A stretch of DNA of 64,000 bases from an uncultured Mycoplasmataceae bacterium (GCA_947429165.1 CANEON010000002.1:152515-216514); one strand, 5' to 3'; numbered from the stretch's first letter, positions 52,768 through 64,000 are shown. Translations and numbers: made by a program. Notes: generated by a model not told the origin, from the letters alone.

Positions 52768-54471
52768 CTATCCAGGAATTCAACCGTTACCCGGAAAAGC
52801 ACCTTTTATGCCGGTAGATGGAATGTCTTTACCTTGTAATCAATTTAACAATTGTGTCGCTGTACATGATTTACTATTAGTAACACAAACTTTCCCTTCA
52901 TTTGAAATATTTGAAAATGCCATTACTCCGATATTAATATCACTTAAACTTTTAATTCCATCTCATGTGATATTAGATAAAACTGGATCATTTATAAAAC
53001 AGTAATCTGATATTTTTTTTAAACTTTGTGGCAATTTAATCATTTTTAAAGAATTACACTCTCCAAGTGCTCTTTCACCAAGAAGTCCAAGATTATTTAA
53101 ACTAGACAAGTCAACTTCTGTCAATGAGTAACATTCATCAAAACAAGCACTACCTATTGTTTCGATTGAAGATGGCAGCAAAAGAGAAAGTAAACTAGTA
53201 CAAGCGTAAAAGGCAGCGCTAGGAAGAATTTTTAAATTAAAACAAGAAGATAAGTCAATAGTTCCTATTTTTTTACAATCAGAAAAACAAGCCAAACCAA
53301 TTTGGATTATTGAATTTGGAAACGAAACATCACTTAATGAGGTGCAGTACTCAAAGGATGCTTCAGAAAGTATTGAAAGTTTTTGACATTTTGAAAGATT
53401 GATCGATAAAATGTTTGAGCAATGACTAAAAGCCTCATCTCCAATAGATACAAGTGAATTGGGAAATAATATTGTATTAATATAGTAGTTATTTGAAAAC
53501 TCACTAGCAGGTATTGAATCAATAGACGTCATACTTAAATCAAGAATAGTAAGTTTATCATACTTGATATTTTGAAAACTAGCAGAAGGAGAGATTTTTG
53601 TTACACATGAAGGAAATTGTATTGTGTTGCAATTAGGATATTTATTTATATCAAAATCTTTTGAAAAACCATTAATTGCCCCGTTTTGAATATCATAACA
53701 TTCATATGGTAAAATGTTTTTTTCGTATATTTTCAAAAAAAATTGCGGTGAATTTGCAACTAATTCTTTCCCAAATATTGTAGCAGAAACCATAATTTTT
53801 AATTCTATGTTTGTTTTCGATGTTGGATTAGTATCAAAAATCTGACCAGTTTTTGTATTAAATTTTATTCAATTTGGAATGTCTGTTCCATCAGCAGATA
53901 TTAATTTAAATGTGAAATTGTCAGTAATTTTATACCCAGAATTTGTATAAATAGAATTTGAAAGATCATTTGTATCTTTAATTTTCGTGTCAACATTACC
54001 AATAATATTCGAGAATTCTGAACGAATTTCAATTTTAGAAAAATCGGCATCGTCAACAAACAAATTAATAATTGGCGATTGCCCAAATAAATTTTTACCA
54101 TCAACAATTGCGTTAACGAATATTTTAAACGAAAAATCGCGTGTAATTTCATTACACGTTCCTGAAATAATTCCAGTATTTTTATCGATACTTAATCCAT
54201 CAGGCAATTCATTGCTAACAGTAAATTCAAATAATCCAGATAATTTAACCCCTGTATCTGTATATACTAAGCCAGATAAATCTTGTGTTTGTTTGATCTT
54301 TTCTCCTGGTCTTGAATATATTGTCATTGGAAAAAGCGTTTTTATTACAATTTTTTTTGGAAATATTGTTTTTCGGCCACAACTTGTTGGAATAAACGGA
54401 ATTGATGAGATTATTCCTAAACCGCAAATAACACTTGATACAATTTTGATTATTTTTTTATTTATTCTCAT
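52768..54471 (-). CDS. BspA-like LRR surface lipoprotein with Ig-like (He_PIG-type) N-terminal modules
   Basis: The 567-aa product has a signal with lipobox FIPTSC, two Ig-like modules (about residues 45-130 and 145-240) with the GLSIDKNTGIISGT signature of putative-Ig domains, then LRR_5 repeats in which FPNSLVSIGDEAFSHCSNI-type units recur about every 23-25 residues. The C-terminus carries LLNWLQGKDIPSTG and GAFPGNGW, closely matched in the 54951 protein. The frame needs three TGA Trp codons. Its own promoter is in the 54472-54950 region. It is separate from the neighbouring operon but evidently related to it. Confidence 0.82.
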
Positions 54472-54950
54472 AATAATTATTATATTATGGAATAAAGGAA
54501 TTTAGTATCAACAAAATTTAAAGCACTAAAATTTGATTAAAACCGGTAAACATAAATAAATATTAAGGTCATAATAGCAATATTAATTTTTGTGTTTGAT
54601 TGATTTTCGTTTTAATTTATAACACCAAAACAAAAACCATTTGTAAATTTGACATATTACTATTAGTTTAAAACGCAATAAATTCAACAAAGTTTTTACA
54701 AATAAGTACAAGTCATTCATAGAAACCCTTGATGTTTGTCGCTGCATATTATTGATTAAATCTTTCACTTTTACGTCGATGGATAAATAATAAAAATTGA
54801 TAACTTGTCTAAATATTTGAAGATGAGCGCTGTACTGAAATCGTTATATCAGTTATAAATTATCTTAAATTTGCAATATTCTTAATGAATTAGTTATAAT
54901 TTACACTCGCATCTAAACATTATTTAGAAATTGATTTAATTTTTACACCG
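54472..54950. other. Gene-free region upstream of the 52768 lipoprotein
   Basis: About 480 AT-rich bases with no convincing gene. On the minus strand, roughly 54583-54835 is open for about 85 codons (with the middle reading DVKVKDLINNMQRQTSRVS), ending in KHKN; it lacks a start with a ribosome-binding site and resembles a decayed fragment. The stretch next to 54471 is AT-rich and should hold the promoter of the lipoprotein gene. Confidence 0.5.
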
Positions 54951-56780
54951 TTAGTTTGCAGCTAATCATAAATTTGTTGGAAAATCGCCTTTTACACCAG
55001 TAGAAGGGGTATCTTTACCTTGTAATCAATCTAAAAGATCTTGTGAACTATATTCCCCTTTTGAGGAGATAATACCGCTTTCAGAAATACCATGAAAAGC
55101 TAAACCAAAAATAGAAAACGTTGGTACATTATTCATCCCTCAAAAAATAATTTCATCAAGTGATTTACACCCATAAAAGCATTGTTCACCAATAAATTTT
55201 ATTTTTTTTGTTTGTAAAGAAAAAATATGTAAATTTTCACAATTATAAAACGAGTTGCTACAAATTTCTTCTAAATTTACAGACTTGGAAAGATCAATTT
55301 GTGTTAAATTTGAGCATTCACTAAATGCATTTTCTTTTATATATTTTAAATTTGTAGAATTAATTAAACTAAACGAAATAATTGAACTACAATTGGCAAA
55401 AGCAAATTGGCCAATAATTTCAATATATTCAGTTTGTAAAAAAACATTTGTTAAAAAAACACATTTGTAAAAAGCACATTTTGATATATTTGTTAGCCTA
55501 ATTTTTTGAAGAGAAAAATCAATTGAAGTTATACCATAACAGTATGCAAAGGCAAATTCAGGAACTAAATCGAAATCACCAAACTCGTTGATTTGTATAT
55601 CACCACACGCCAGACAACCAACAATAATATTATCTTTACTTATCTTTGAACAATTGTTATTTTTTTTCACCAAACATTTTGCGGTTCCGCAATTTGTTGC
55701 GATGCCAAAAAAATTGTTTGTAGAATTTATAGAAAAATCCAAGATTTTACAGCAAGAAAAAGCTCATTCACCAATATACGACAAATTATCACAATTATCG
55801 AGTTTTATATAATGAATCGATAAATTTTCTGCAAAAGCTTTCTCTCCAATTCTTTGAATTGAAGAATGACTTTGAAATTCGATTTTTTTAATGTATTGTG
55901 GAATAGAGGAAGCAAATGCTTGATTATTTATTTCTTTAACATTTGCAGGTATAAATAATGTATCACATATTTCTTTGTATTCATCAAATGAAACATCTGG
56001 CTTAAATCCTAATAATTTTTTATTATCAATGTTTAGTGTTTCTATCGGTAAATAGTTTGATTTTCAAGGATCATTAATATGCAAATAAAAAGTTTTTTCA
56101 CCGTATTTTGATTCGTCATAAATGCTTGTAGCTCTAACTACAAATTGATAAACACCTGGTAAGTTTATTTCATATCAAGAGATTTTATTGTCATTATCTA
56201 GAAAAATTGTTCCATTATTTGTTGTTTGTTCAACGATAGATCACACAACTTCTTGTTTTGAATCTTCTGGCTCTATATTAGAAAACAAAACTCCATCTTC
56301 ATCTCGATCTTTTTTATACGTCTCTGAATAAATATTAATATCTTTAGAATAGTTTACAATCACCTTTTTTGGTAATTGTTTTTCTATTCTTATTTCAAAA
56401 TCTAATACATCATAAATTTTTTGATCAAAAATACTACAAGCGTAAATGGAAAAAGAAAATGTTTTTTCTTGCTTTATTGGCGATCAACAAACAATTTTAT
56501 TTTTTATTGAAATTGCTTTGTTTGGTGTGGTGTCATTAATGATATTTAATTTTATGTTTTTTTCTGCTGCAATTGGGTAGACAGAAACAGATAATCCTAT
56601 GTCTCTTCAACCATCCATATTATATGTTCCGTGCAAGCTTTTTTCTTCAGAATTTATTTTAATTGAAACCGGTTCAACTATATTTGATGCACTACATGAA
56701 AAAATAAAGAAAAACGAAAGAAAATAAAAAAATACTAAAATTATGTGAAAAAATAGATTGCCAATTTTTTTTATAAACAT
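54951..56780 (-). CDS. BspA-like LRR surface lipoprotein (609 aa), third gene of the operon
   Basis: Signal peptide with a long Phe-rich core and the lipobox IFSCS. Residues about 35-280 are beta-rich, with Ig-like pieces such as ISWYEINLPGVYQFVVRATS. After LFIPANVKEINNQAF come LRR_5 repeats with a 23-residue rhythm ending CAFYKCVFLTN-type and AFANCSSIISFSL-type units. The C-terminus carries LLDWLQGKDTPSTG and GDFPTNLW, near-identical to the 52768 protein. Several TGA codons encode Trp. It begins 3 bases after the preceding gene's stop, so it is co-transcribed with 56784 and 58627. Adhesion is likely from the family; the ligand is unknown. Confidence 0.82.
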
Positions 56781-56783
56781 AAA

Positions 56784-58622
56784 TTAAATAGAAAAAATTT
56801 TTCATCCTGTATCTTCTTCTGGATTATTTGGTAATCCTTTAGAAACAAAAAAATTTAAAATATCATTTAAATCAATTTCTGGTGGAGTTTTTAATATTTT
56901 AATTTCCCCTTTATCAGCTACACCAGCAAATACATTATAAGAATATTTGTCCCACACAGGAATTGAATCAAATTCTTCAAATTGCATATATTTAAGTGAT
57001 TTGCAATTCTTAAATGCAGAATTCCCAATATCCTTAATTGATTTTGGAAAAAAAGCTTCAATAATATTGGTGCAATTATAAAAACAGTTCTGTTCTATTG
57101 TCTCTAATTTATTTGGGAATATCATTTTATGTAAATTAGAGCATCCATAAAATGCACTTGTTTTAATTGTATCTAATGATTGATTGAAATCAACATTATA
57201 AAGATTTTTACAATTAGCAAATGATAGCTCATTAATTTTAGTTAATTTGTCACAATTAGTTAAATCTAAAAATTTTATGTAAGAAGAATTCTCAAAAGAC
57301 CTATTAGAAATCAAATTACATTCTGATGATTTTTCAAAAAAAACTATCAAAATATTCTCAGGAATTAAATGATATTTTTTATCTTTTTCTTCAGTTCAAC
57401 CATTTGAATTAAAAGCATCTTCTGCAACGGATTTAACTTCACTTGGTATACTTAATGTGTTACACTCAAGTATTTCTTTATCTGATGGATCAAAATTTTC
57501 ATTAAACCCAATTAATTGTTTTTTGTCATTTATACATAAAAATTCGCTTGGTATTGGTTTAATTGATGGATATGAAATTGAAACAGTATATAAATCCGCT
57601 GATTTAGTATGAATATCATAAGAAAGCGAATCAATATTTATATAAAATGAATAAGTACCATACTTAGATTCTCCTTCTTCCCAAAAAATATATGGATTAT
57701 CAATATTATCTGTATTTATTCTAAGTCATGTTGGTATTTCGGTTGACTTGTCTACTGAAGAAAAAGAAATTTTAGAATCAGCTGGTAATTCTTCTTGACT
57801 AAAAAGCTTTAAAGAAAAAGGTTCACATTTTTTTTCTTCTCCTTCGTTAGCAAAAAATTTTTTTTCACCGTCTATAATAAAACTATCTTTTTTAGTAATT
57901 GTGAGAGAAAACACGCTAGTAATAAGTGGGTCAATAGAATACTGCTCTGAAGAAATTTTTAGATTAAAATTTATTTTTTTATCATCAGTAAAGGTACATT
58001 CTTCTTTTTTTCAAAAAAACTTTGGTGAAGTCTTGTCGGAAATATCAATTTTTATGAAAGATGGGTCCATACCTTCTGCATCAAAATTAACAACATCAAT
58101 TTTGCAATCGTTAGGTAAATCGAATCCCGATGATAACGAAATATTAATTAAAATTACTGGATTAGTCAATGAATAATACGAAGATATTTCAGTACCAGAT
58201 GGGTATGTAACTATAAAAGAATCTTCTATAATATGTAATACAAAGGTTTGACTAGTTATTGCTTCAAAAGAATTTTTTAAAAAAACCTTAAAATTATAAT
58301 CACCTTTTATACAATTTGTATCCCATGACAAATAAGCTGAGTGGTTAAATTCATCACTTTTAAAAATATGTAGTCACGTAGGGATCTTTTGATCAACAGA
58401 TTTTAATTGTCATTCATCATTCTTACCATCATATTCATATTGTGGAGTATATAGAAAAAAACCTTTGGATGAACCAGAAACATTTTGAACACCTTTTATG
58501 TCGTCAGATAATGAATATTCAATTAATGAATGCGTATCTTTTTGCGAGGAACAAGAACAAAAGAAAAAGAATGGTAACAAAAGAAATATTAATAAATTTG
58601 ATGTCAAATATTTTTTTTTCAT
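56784..58622 (-). CDS. BspA-like LRR surface lipoprotein (612 aa), second gene of the operon
   Basis: ATG 58622 is preferred over one 12 bases upstream because the AAGGA element then sits 11 bases away rather than overlapping. A Phe/Leu-rich signal ends in the lipobox FFCSC. Three beta-rich Ig-like modules follow, two with an IPTWL start (WLHIFKSD, WLRINTDN) and a GxYxFxV core (KGDYNFKVFL, YGTYSFYINI). From about residue 400 LRR_5 units appear (LFANCKNL, FYGCSNLH, FKNCKSLK types). The C-terminus reads ILNFFVSKGLPNN and DTGW, a variant of the tail shared by these proteins. Four TGA Trp codons are needed. It lies 4 bases after the 955-aa gene. Confidence 0.82.
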
Positions 58623-58626
58623 ACTG

Positions 58627-61494
58627 TTAATCATCCTTCAATTCCTCTGAAATAAGCGACAGATCATTTTGAACATTTGTGTTTATTTTTTCTTCATAAT
58701 AACTTATAACTCCTTCAGCTATCATTAAAGCAATTTGAAATATAGCAGTGTATCTAAGGACTTTTTGAATTTTTGTTGCAAGTTTTTCAACAGTAACTAG
58801 TTCTTCTGGAAGCATATTAGAAAGACGTTCAATAGCGTTTGTTTTTAATCTTTGTAATGGTTTGAAAAATTTTCACGATCTTCATCCTTTTGGATTTATC
58901 CATTTTTCCGCAACACCTTTTATTTCAGATAAATTTTTAGCAATGTCTGTAAACGGAGAAACATCCTTAATCGTTTCAGCAAAATTATCAAAAATATAGA
59001 AACCTACAAGAAAAGGAAAAAGTATAGTTAATGCGTGCTCAGACCCGCTTTGATTATTAAGCGCATTTTCAAATTCATCAATAACATCTTTAAGGTCTTC
59101 TTTATCAACACAAAAAATTTTGTTAGCATCATCATCCTTTTTTATAAAATCAAAAAGAGGTAACATAACTTTTTGTCTAACAGTTTCATCATAATATCGT
59201 TTTATTTCAGTTGCACTATCAATTTTGTCGTTAAAATTGCTGTGTGGATCAATAACTGCAACATCTTTGATTGAAATATAAGAAAAATCATTGTATATTT
59301 CTGATTTCATTTGGTCAAAAAAACTAACCATTTTTCGCAATGATTTTATAGCTGAATTAAGCTTAACAATTTTTTTTGCTTGTACAGCACAATAAGCAAA
59401 TGAAGAAACAAGCAAAGCAGAAACAATAATTGTTTTTAATACCATTCCCGCCGTTCAAAAAGGAAATAAGAAACAAGAGATTGTATCAATTAATAGACAA
59501 GCAGATGATGAAATATATACAATTTCTAATTCATTTTCAAAATTCAATTCTTTTTCTTCTTGTTCAATCAAATCTGTAACTGCAAAATTTGATGAATTAA
59601 TAATTGATGAAAAAACATAAAGTGTTTTAAGGGAAGAAAGTATTGTATTTGCGTCTTCAAATAAATTTTTGGTTTGTTCGCTTACTTTGTATGGAATATT
59701 AATTGAAGCAATTCGTATTACTTTTTCATTACCATCATTATCTTCATCTTTATATGTTCAATCAATATTTTGAAGCTCGATAAAATTTTTACCATCAGAT
59801 TGTAAGTTATTTTGAATCTGATTAGCATCGTAAAAATCAACAATGGCTCAATGGGCAGCAAAATAAAAATCATTGGTATTTACATCATCAACAACAAGAA
59901 CAATTTTTTGATGAGCATGCCAAAATTTTCCGAGATCAACAACTGGTAAAGAAACACCTTTAATTTCATCTGGGTTAAGAATAATGGGATATTCCTTCAA
60001 ATTATATGTACCATCGTCCGGACCACTATATTTGCCTAAAATACTCTCAAAAGAAGGTCTAGAATCAACAGAATCATTAAATCAGACTATAGCACCAGAT
60101 GGTAATGTAGAAAAGTCTTCTTTTTTTATTCAAACTTGATCGATTCACATTCTATCTTTTTTTGAAAAAAGATTTTGTGAAATGTTTTTTATAAGCCTTG
60201 ATGAATTTATTGGTATATCAAGATTTATTGGTGAATAAGTTTTATCAGTGTCGTTTGTTTTTTTAAATTTATTAGGTAACTTGTAATCAGATGTATCTCA
60301 CAAAACGTTATTAGAATTAGAACCATCTATAGAATTTGTTTGACTAACACCAAAAATTAAAGACATACTACATTTATGAGAATCAGATATCTCATCTATA
60401 TCATTTATATAAAGATGTAAAGTGTAGCCAGGGTATATTTCACCAGGAGCATATGTCGCATTGCAAGAGGAAAAACCGTCAAACTGTTTATCAATAAATA
60501 GACAATCTAATGCACTTTCGCTATAAAAAGAGTTAAATAATGGTGATATATTTAACAATTTATATTTTTTCAAGTCCGCCCCTATACTAAGATTATATCT
60601 ATAGTTCAAAAATTCTGGAAAAAAAGAAACCGGTATTTCATCCCCAATTGATATATTAGCACATTTTGATTCATTATTAGAATAATCACTCAAATTTAAT
60701 AAAAATTGTTCGGCATTCTTAGAAATATTAATACTTTTTTTTAATGAAAGTTCTGTATATTTTAAAACTGAATATAAAGGATCAGAAAGATTTGCAGAAA
60801 AAAGTAAATTATTATTAAATTTATCAAGCAATTCACCTATATCTTTTTTTAATAAATTATATAAACTAATAGTAAAATCTATTTCGCTAGGAAGAGTTTT
60901 TTGTGAAACATCTAATAATTTTCAAAAATCATATAAATATTTATTGATGATTAGCGATGAATCGTCATCGTTAGAAAAATTACTATTTCTTGTTAAACTA
61001 TCCAAAGTTTCAAAAACAACAGTTTCATAATAATTATAAAAATCAATTACATCAATATTCAATTTTTGTGCCTCGTTTTTTACAAAATCATATTTATAGT
61101 TTAAAATCTCTTCTTGCGACAAAGGATAATTAAAATTATCTTGAGGGTTGTAAGAAAGTACATTCCCCAAATACGTACCAACTGTTTGTTTGATCATAGG
61201 TAGTGGAGCAGAAACCGCAAATAGTTCAGCTTGTAATTTATCTGATGTTACAGAAATATAAGAATCCAGACGCTCTTGAGTAATATTTTTCTTTAATGAT
61301 ATACTTGAAGGTGTTGGAAAAGAGGAAAGTTCTTTATTATTTTTATAATATTTGTTTGTAACTTGATAAAAAGATGTCTCTTTTAAAAATGATATTGCTT
61401 TGCTTTGTTCAAAAGTTGGAACAACAAAAAAAGGAGTGAATAATCCAACAAAAATAGAAATTAAAAATAGTGTATTTAAAATTATCTTCTTCAT
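58627..61494 (-). CDS. Large exported membrane protein of unknown function (955 aa), first gene of the operon
   Basis: No known domain is recognised. The single frame joins through many TGA Trp codons and has no TAA/TAG. A signal-anchor lies at residues 5-30 and has no lipobox Cys, so the long N-terminal part (about 30-650) should be outside, with beta-like blocks such as YPGYTLHLYIND and KFWHAHQKIVLVVDDVN. A hydrophobic pair near residues 664-702 (LLIDTISCFLFPF, TIIVSALLVSSFA), another near 821-840 and a last helix near 912-933 follow, separated by charged helical regions. It leads a tight operon with two LRR lipoproteins and may be related to the 61705 protein by its C-terminal helix. Role unknown. 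Confidence 0.75.
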
Positions 61495-61515
61495 ATTATC
61501 TCTCTTAACTAGACT

Positions 61516-61521
61516 ATTATA
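61516..61521 (-). promoter_or_regulatory. -10 box of the three-gene surface operon
   Basis: Minus-strand TATAAT about 22 bases before the ATG at 61494, with a GAGAG ribosome-binding element between. A dyad ATTAGAT/ATCTAAT with an extra ATCTAAT copy (61605-61627) lies roughly 85-110 bases upstream. Confidence 0.5.
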
Positions 61522-61681
61522 ATATAATTTATCATAAACTTTACATTTTTTATTGATTTGTAAACTAACGGAGAATATAGCACTATTAGCTCAATAAGGA
61601 GTGTATTAGATTTATCTAATATCTAATTTGTCTCGCTTAATATGGAGGATTTTTGGTATTTGTATTTATTTTAAAATAAAT

Positions 61682-61718
61682 ATGGTAAATATGCAACAAG
61701 CTTTTTAATATTTACCAT
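61682..61718 (-). terminator. Terminator after the 61705 gene
   Basis: Eleven-base inverted arms ATGGTAAATAT / ATATTTACCAT enclose a 15-base loop, and the stop codon lies at the edge of one arm. Just beyond is a perfect 20-base AT palindrome (61663-61682) with a T-run, so it also acts as a spacer to the next operon's control region. Confidence 0.6.
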
Positions 61719-64000
61719 TAACTAAATTAACCGCTTCAACATAGTTAGCATTGTATATGCCGTCAATTATGAGATCGATAATTGGAGCCAAAATTGCAAT
61801 GGCAGACATAAATATTGATGAAACTTTTAATGCTTTTTGCATAAAAGAAAGAATTTTTGAGTTGGAATTATACAATAATTTTTGTTTTTCCTGTTGAAAA
61901 GATAAGGATGTATCATCATCTGAACATTCTGAAAAATCATCATTTATATTTACACTAAGTCAGTTTCCAATGTTCTCAAAAGTTTTTTCAGAACAAACAC
62001 CCGCTTGAGACTGTGTCTCGCTTTTTGCATTTTCGAGAAAACAACGATAAAGATTAAAGAAATCTTTTCGTTCTTCTTTATTGCTAATTTCAAAAAATCA
62101 TTTAATTGGATTTATAATTTTATTTTCAATTCTTAAAAGAGATTCTAATGTTACAAGTTTACTAGTATAATTGCCTATATAATAGTCTGATAAACTAATT
62201 TGGTGTCTAATTTTGTTTAGCTCCACTAAACATTCAGCTCGTTTAATAGCAAGATCAGATAATTGTCCTTTTTCGGTTTCAATTAACTTTGTAAAATCAT
62301 CAATTGAACTTTTAGTTTGATTAAAAAAATCTAACTGCTCTTTTGAGTAGTATTTTTTTAAATCAATTTTTTGAAAATCAAAATCTTCATAAAAAGAATC
62401 ACAATAAGAATCATAAAATCGTTGTTTTTCTCCTAAAAACGTAAATTTTAGGTCTCTTGTCTCAGAATAAAATTCTTCTAAGTCGTTTATATTAATACAA
62501 AAAAAACCGTCTGAGTCTCCATGAATGATATTCGCATAAAAGTCTAATTTTGAAAAAATGGTTGAATAACTAGATGTAAAATCAAGTTGAGTAGAAATAT
62601 TTTTTATTTCTACTCAAAGCTGTGAAAATTTTATATTATCTCCATTTTTCCATTCAATAAACTCTGGTGAATGAATGATAAAGTGCTCCCCGTTTAATAG
62701 ATCTACAAACAAAGTAATTAGATTGGAAAGTTTTTTTAAATCTAAATATGTTTTATCACTAGAAATTGTTTCATCAATAAATTTTTTCTTTGCTTCTTTA
62801 TCAAATAACGGTTCATAATACTGAAGGTCAAATTGACGTTTATATAATTCAGTAGAATTATTAACTAGTTTTTCAGAGATTTTTTCTGAATTCATATCAA
62901 ATTGTCCAACTAAGAATTTATATTCTTTTCATTTTTTTGAACATTGATCGGAATAATCAAAAAATTTATTAATACTAGACTGAATATCAAGTTTATTAAA
63001 TAAAGACGCTTCAAAATCTTGATTAGTTGAACTGAGTACAACATGTAATAGCTTAGAATATTGTGTATCATTCAAGTCGTTGACAAATAAATCTGTAAAA
63101 AGGCGTTGGTTCTCAAACGATTCAAAAAGATCAATGTATTGTTTTTCCTCTTTTTTTGAAAAACTTTTTCGCAAATTATTAAACATTTGAGGAAAAACTT
63201 TAAAGAAATTAAATTTACAATTTGATGCAGAAATTACAAAAGATGAAATAGTAGACAAATATATTGAGAACAATCCGAACACATTGGTAGATTTGGTGTC
63301 ATCAAAATTTCTCTTTAAAAAAAACGTTTCGTTGTATTGCTTTTTTAATGCTTCTCTTTCATCATTTGAAAAATCTTTAGAAAAATCTAACATAAAATAA
63401 AAAGTATTCTTTATTTTTCCGAGCAATCTAATGAAATATTTAATCATAAAATGAGCATTTTTCTCTTTTAAATCTAAATTGTAGTTTTTATCACAAACTT
63501 TGTTATATTGACTAAAAAAATATCTTTGGAAATACTTGCAATGGACGGCCTCTTTTAACAATAAATTTTTTCTGTTATTAAAAATAGTAAAATTTGTATC
63601 TGTATCAGATTTAAATTTTTTAGAAGATTTCTTTTGTTGATTAACATAATACAATGCGCATGTAACAAATGTAATAAAAGCTGAACTGAAAATAAAAATT
63701 AATATTTTATAAATTTTAGCATCAATTTTTTTCGAAAATAATGCCCCGAGGATAGATATAATACTAAAAAACGTAATTGTAATCAATGAACTTTTTAGAA
63801 TCAGAAGAGCATTGGAATAATTGTCCATAATTTTGCAATTATTATTAACAAGATTAGTGTAATAATTTGTCCCATATAATGTGTTGAGTGTGTAAATTGA
63901 ATCATAGATTTTTTTTGAACTAACATAGAGAATTTTAGCTTGGTCTATCTCTTTTGACATCACTGGATTTATATCATACTGAATTCAAGCAGCCGTACTT
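61705..64000 (-). CDS. Large membrane protein of unknown function, N-terminus beyond the right edge
   Basis: The frame is open to the right edge, giving at least 764 residues; the upstream codons continue without a stop, so the start is outside. Reading from the edge: AAWIQYDINPV, an amphipathic region, two TM segments (about nt 63735-63810 and 63640-63714), a long charged helical part with repeated Phe/Lys/Asp stretches, coiled-coil-like SIDDFTKLIETEKGQLSDLAIKR, and a C-terminal TM (SIFMSAIAILAPIIDLII). Many TGA codons encode Trp. The C-terminal pattern (I/M)QKxL....IF..A..I parallels the 955-aa protein. No known domain is recognised. Confidence 0.75.

Noticed and set aside
53987..54505. 172-codon plus-strand frame within the 52768 lipoprotein
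   Set aside because: Antisense to a gene with signal peptide, lipobox and conserved domains; codon use is a mirror and no family is seen.

Overview
This is a window from a low-GC mollicute (mycoplasma) chromosome that uses genetic code 4. TGA must be read as Trp in nearly every gene: FtsH, FusA, LeuS, both MATE proteins, GyrB and the LRR proteins are all interrupted by in-frame TGA at Trp positions and stay open to TAA or TAG. Genes are packed tightly, with 1-17 base overlaps and few noncoding stretches. Gene content resembles the pneumoniae-group / Malacoplasma-penetrans side of the Mollicutes (MEP isoprenoid genes, HPr kinase, BspA-like surface proteins). Rubrerythrin, FeoAB, formate-THF ligase and D-lactate dehydrogenase suggest a fermentative, oxygen-poor mucosal or protist-associated life. 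The genus-level placement is inference.

Layout. 1-3548: minus-strand PQ-loop transporter, ftsH, hpt and ispF. 3529-5901: a divergent promoter serving ispF and folD-ispD, then a degenerate alpha/beta-hydrolase. 5958-9032: rpsL-rpsG-fusA. 9106-11771: a BspA-like LRR lipoprotein behind a TA tract, a short region with a possible pyrF remnant, a 4-TM protein and a nucleoside deoxyribosyltransferase-like gene. 11868-15164 (minus): a small leaderless gene, a TSCPD protein and an MgtA-type P-ATPase with two short ORFs in its leader. 15359-18181: rpmG, pepP, ldhD, small ORFs and tRNA-Ser. 18242-26108: rRNA methyltransferase, pseudouridine synthase, udk, leuS, DEAD helicase, MATE. 26097-27539 (minus): miaB. 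27593-38230: lipoprotein, tRNA-Thr, fhs, tilS, hprK, lgt, trxB, whiA, rhodanese (minus), secG, rnr, smpB. 38236-41526: frameshifted second copy of the small leaderless gene, rubrerythrin, feoAB. 41515-46981: a 2-TM protein, nanE, a PTS EIICBA and a second MATE protein. 47033-52750: yaaA, gyrB, gyrA, galE. 52768-64000 (minus): an accessory surface-protein island.

How the genes fit together. FolD and Fhs supply one-carbon folates. IspD and IspF belong to the MEP isoprenoid route. NanE feeds amino-sugar phosphate into glycolysis beside a PTS permease, with HPr kinase controlling the PTS. Lgt lipidates the lipoproteins seen here. RnR and SmpB serve mRNA surveillance, and FeoAB with rubrerythrin link iron uptake to peroxide defence.

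The most unusual part is the right end. Two large membrane proteins without recognised domains (955 aa, and at least 765 aa running off the edge) look distantly related to each other. The first heads a tight operon with two lipoproteins that combine Ig-like modules and BspA-type leucine-rich repeats. The LRR proteins end in a shared C-terminal signature that also closes the LRR lipoprotein at 9106.
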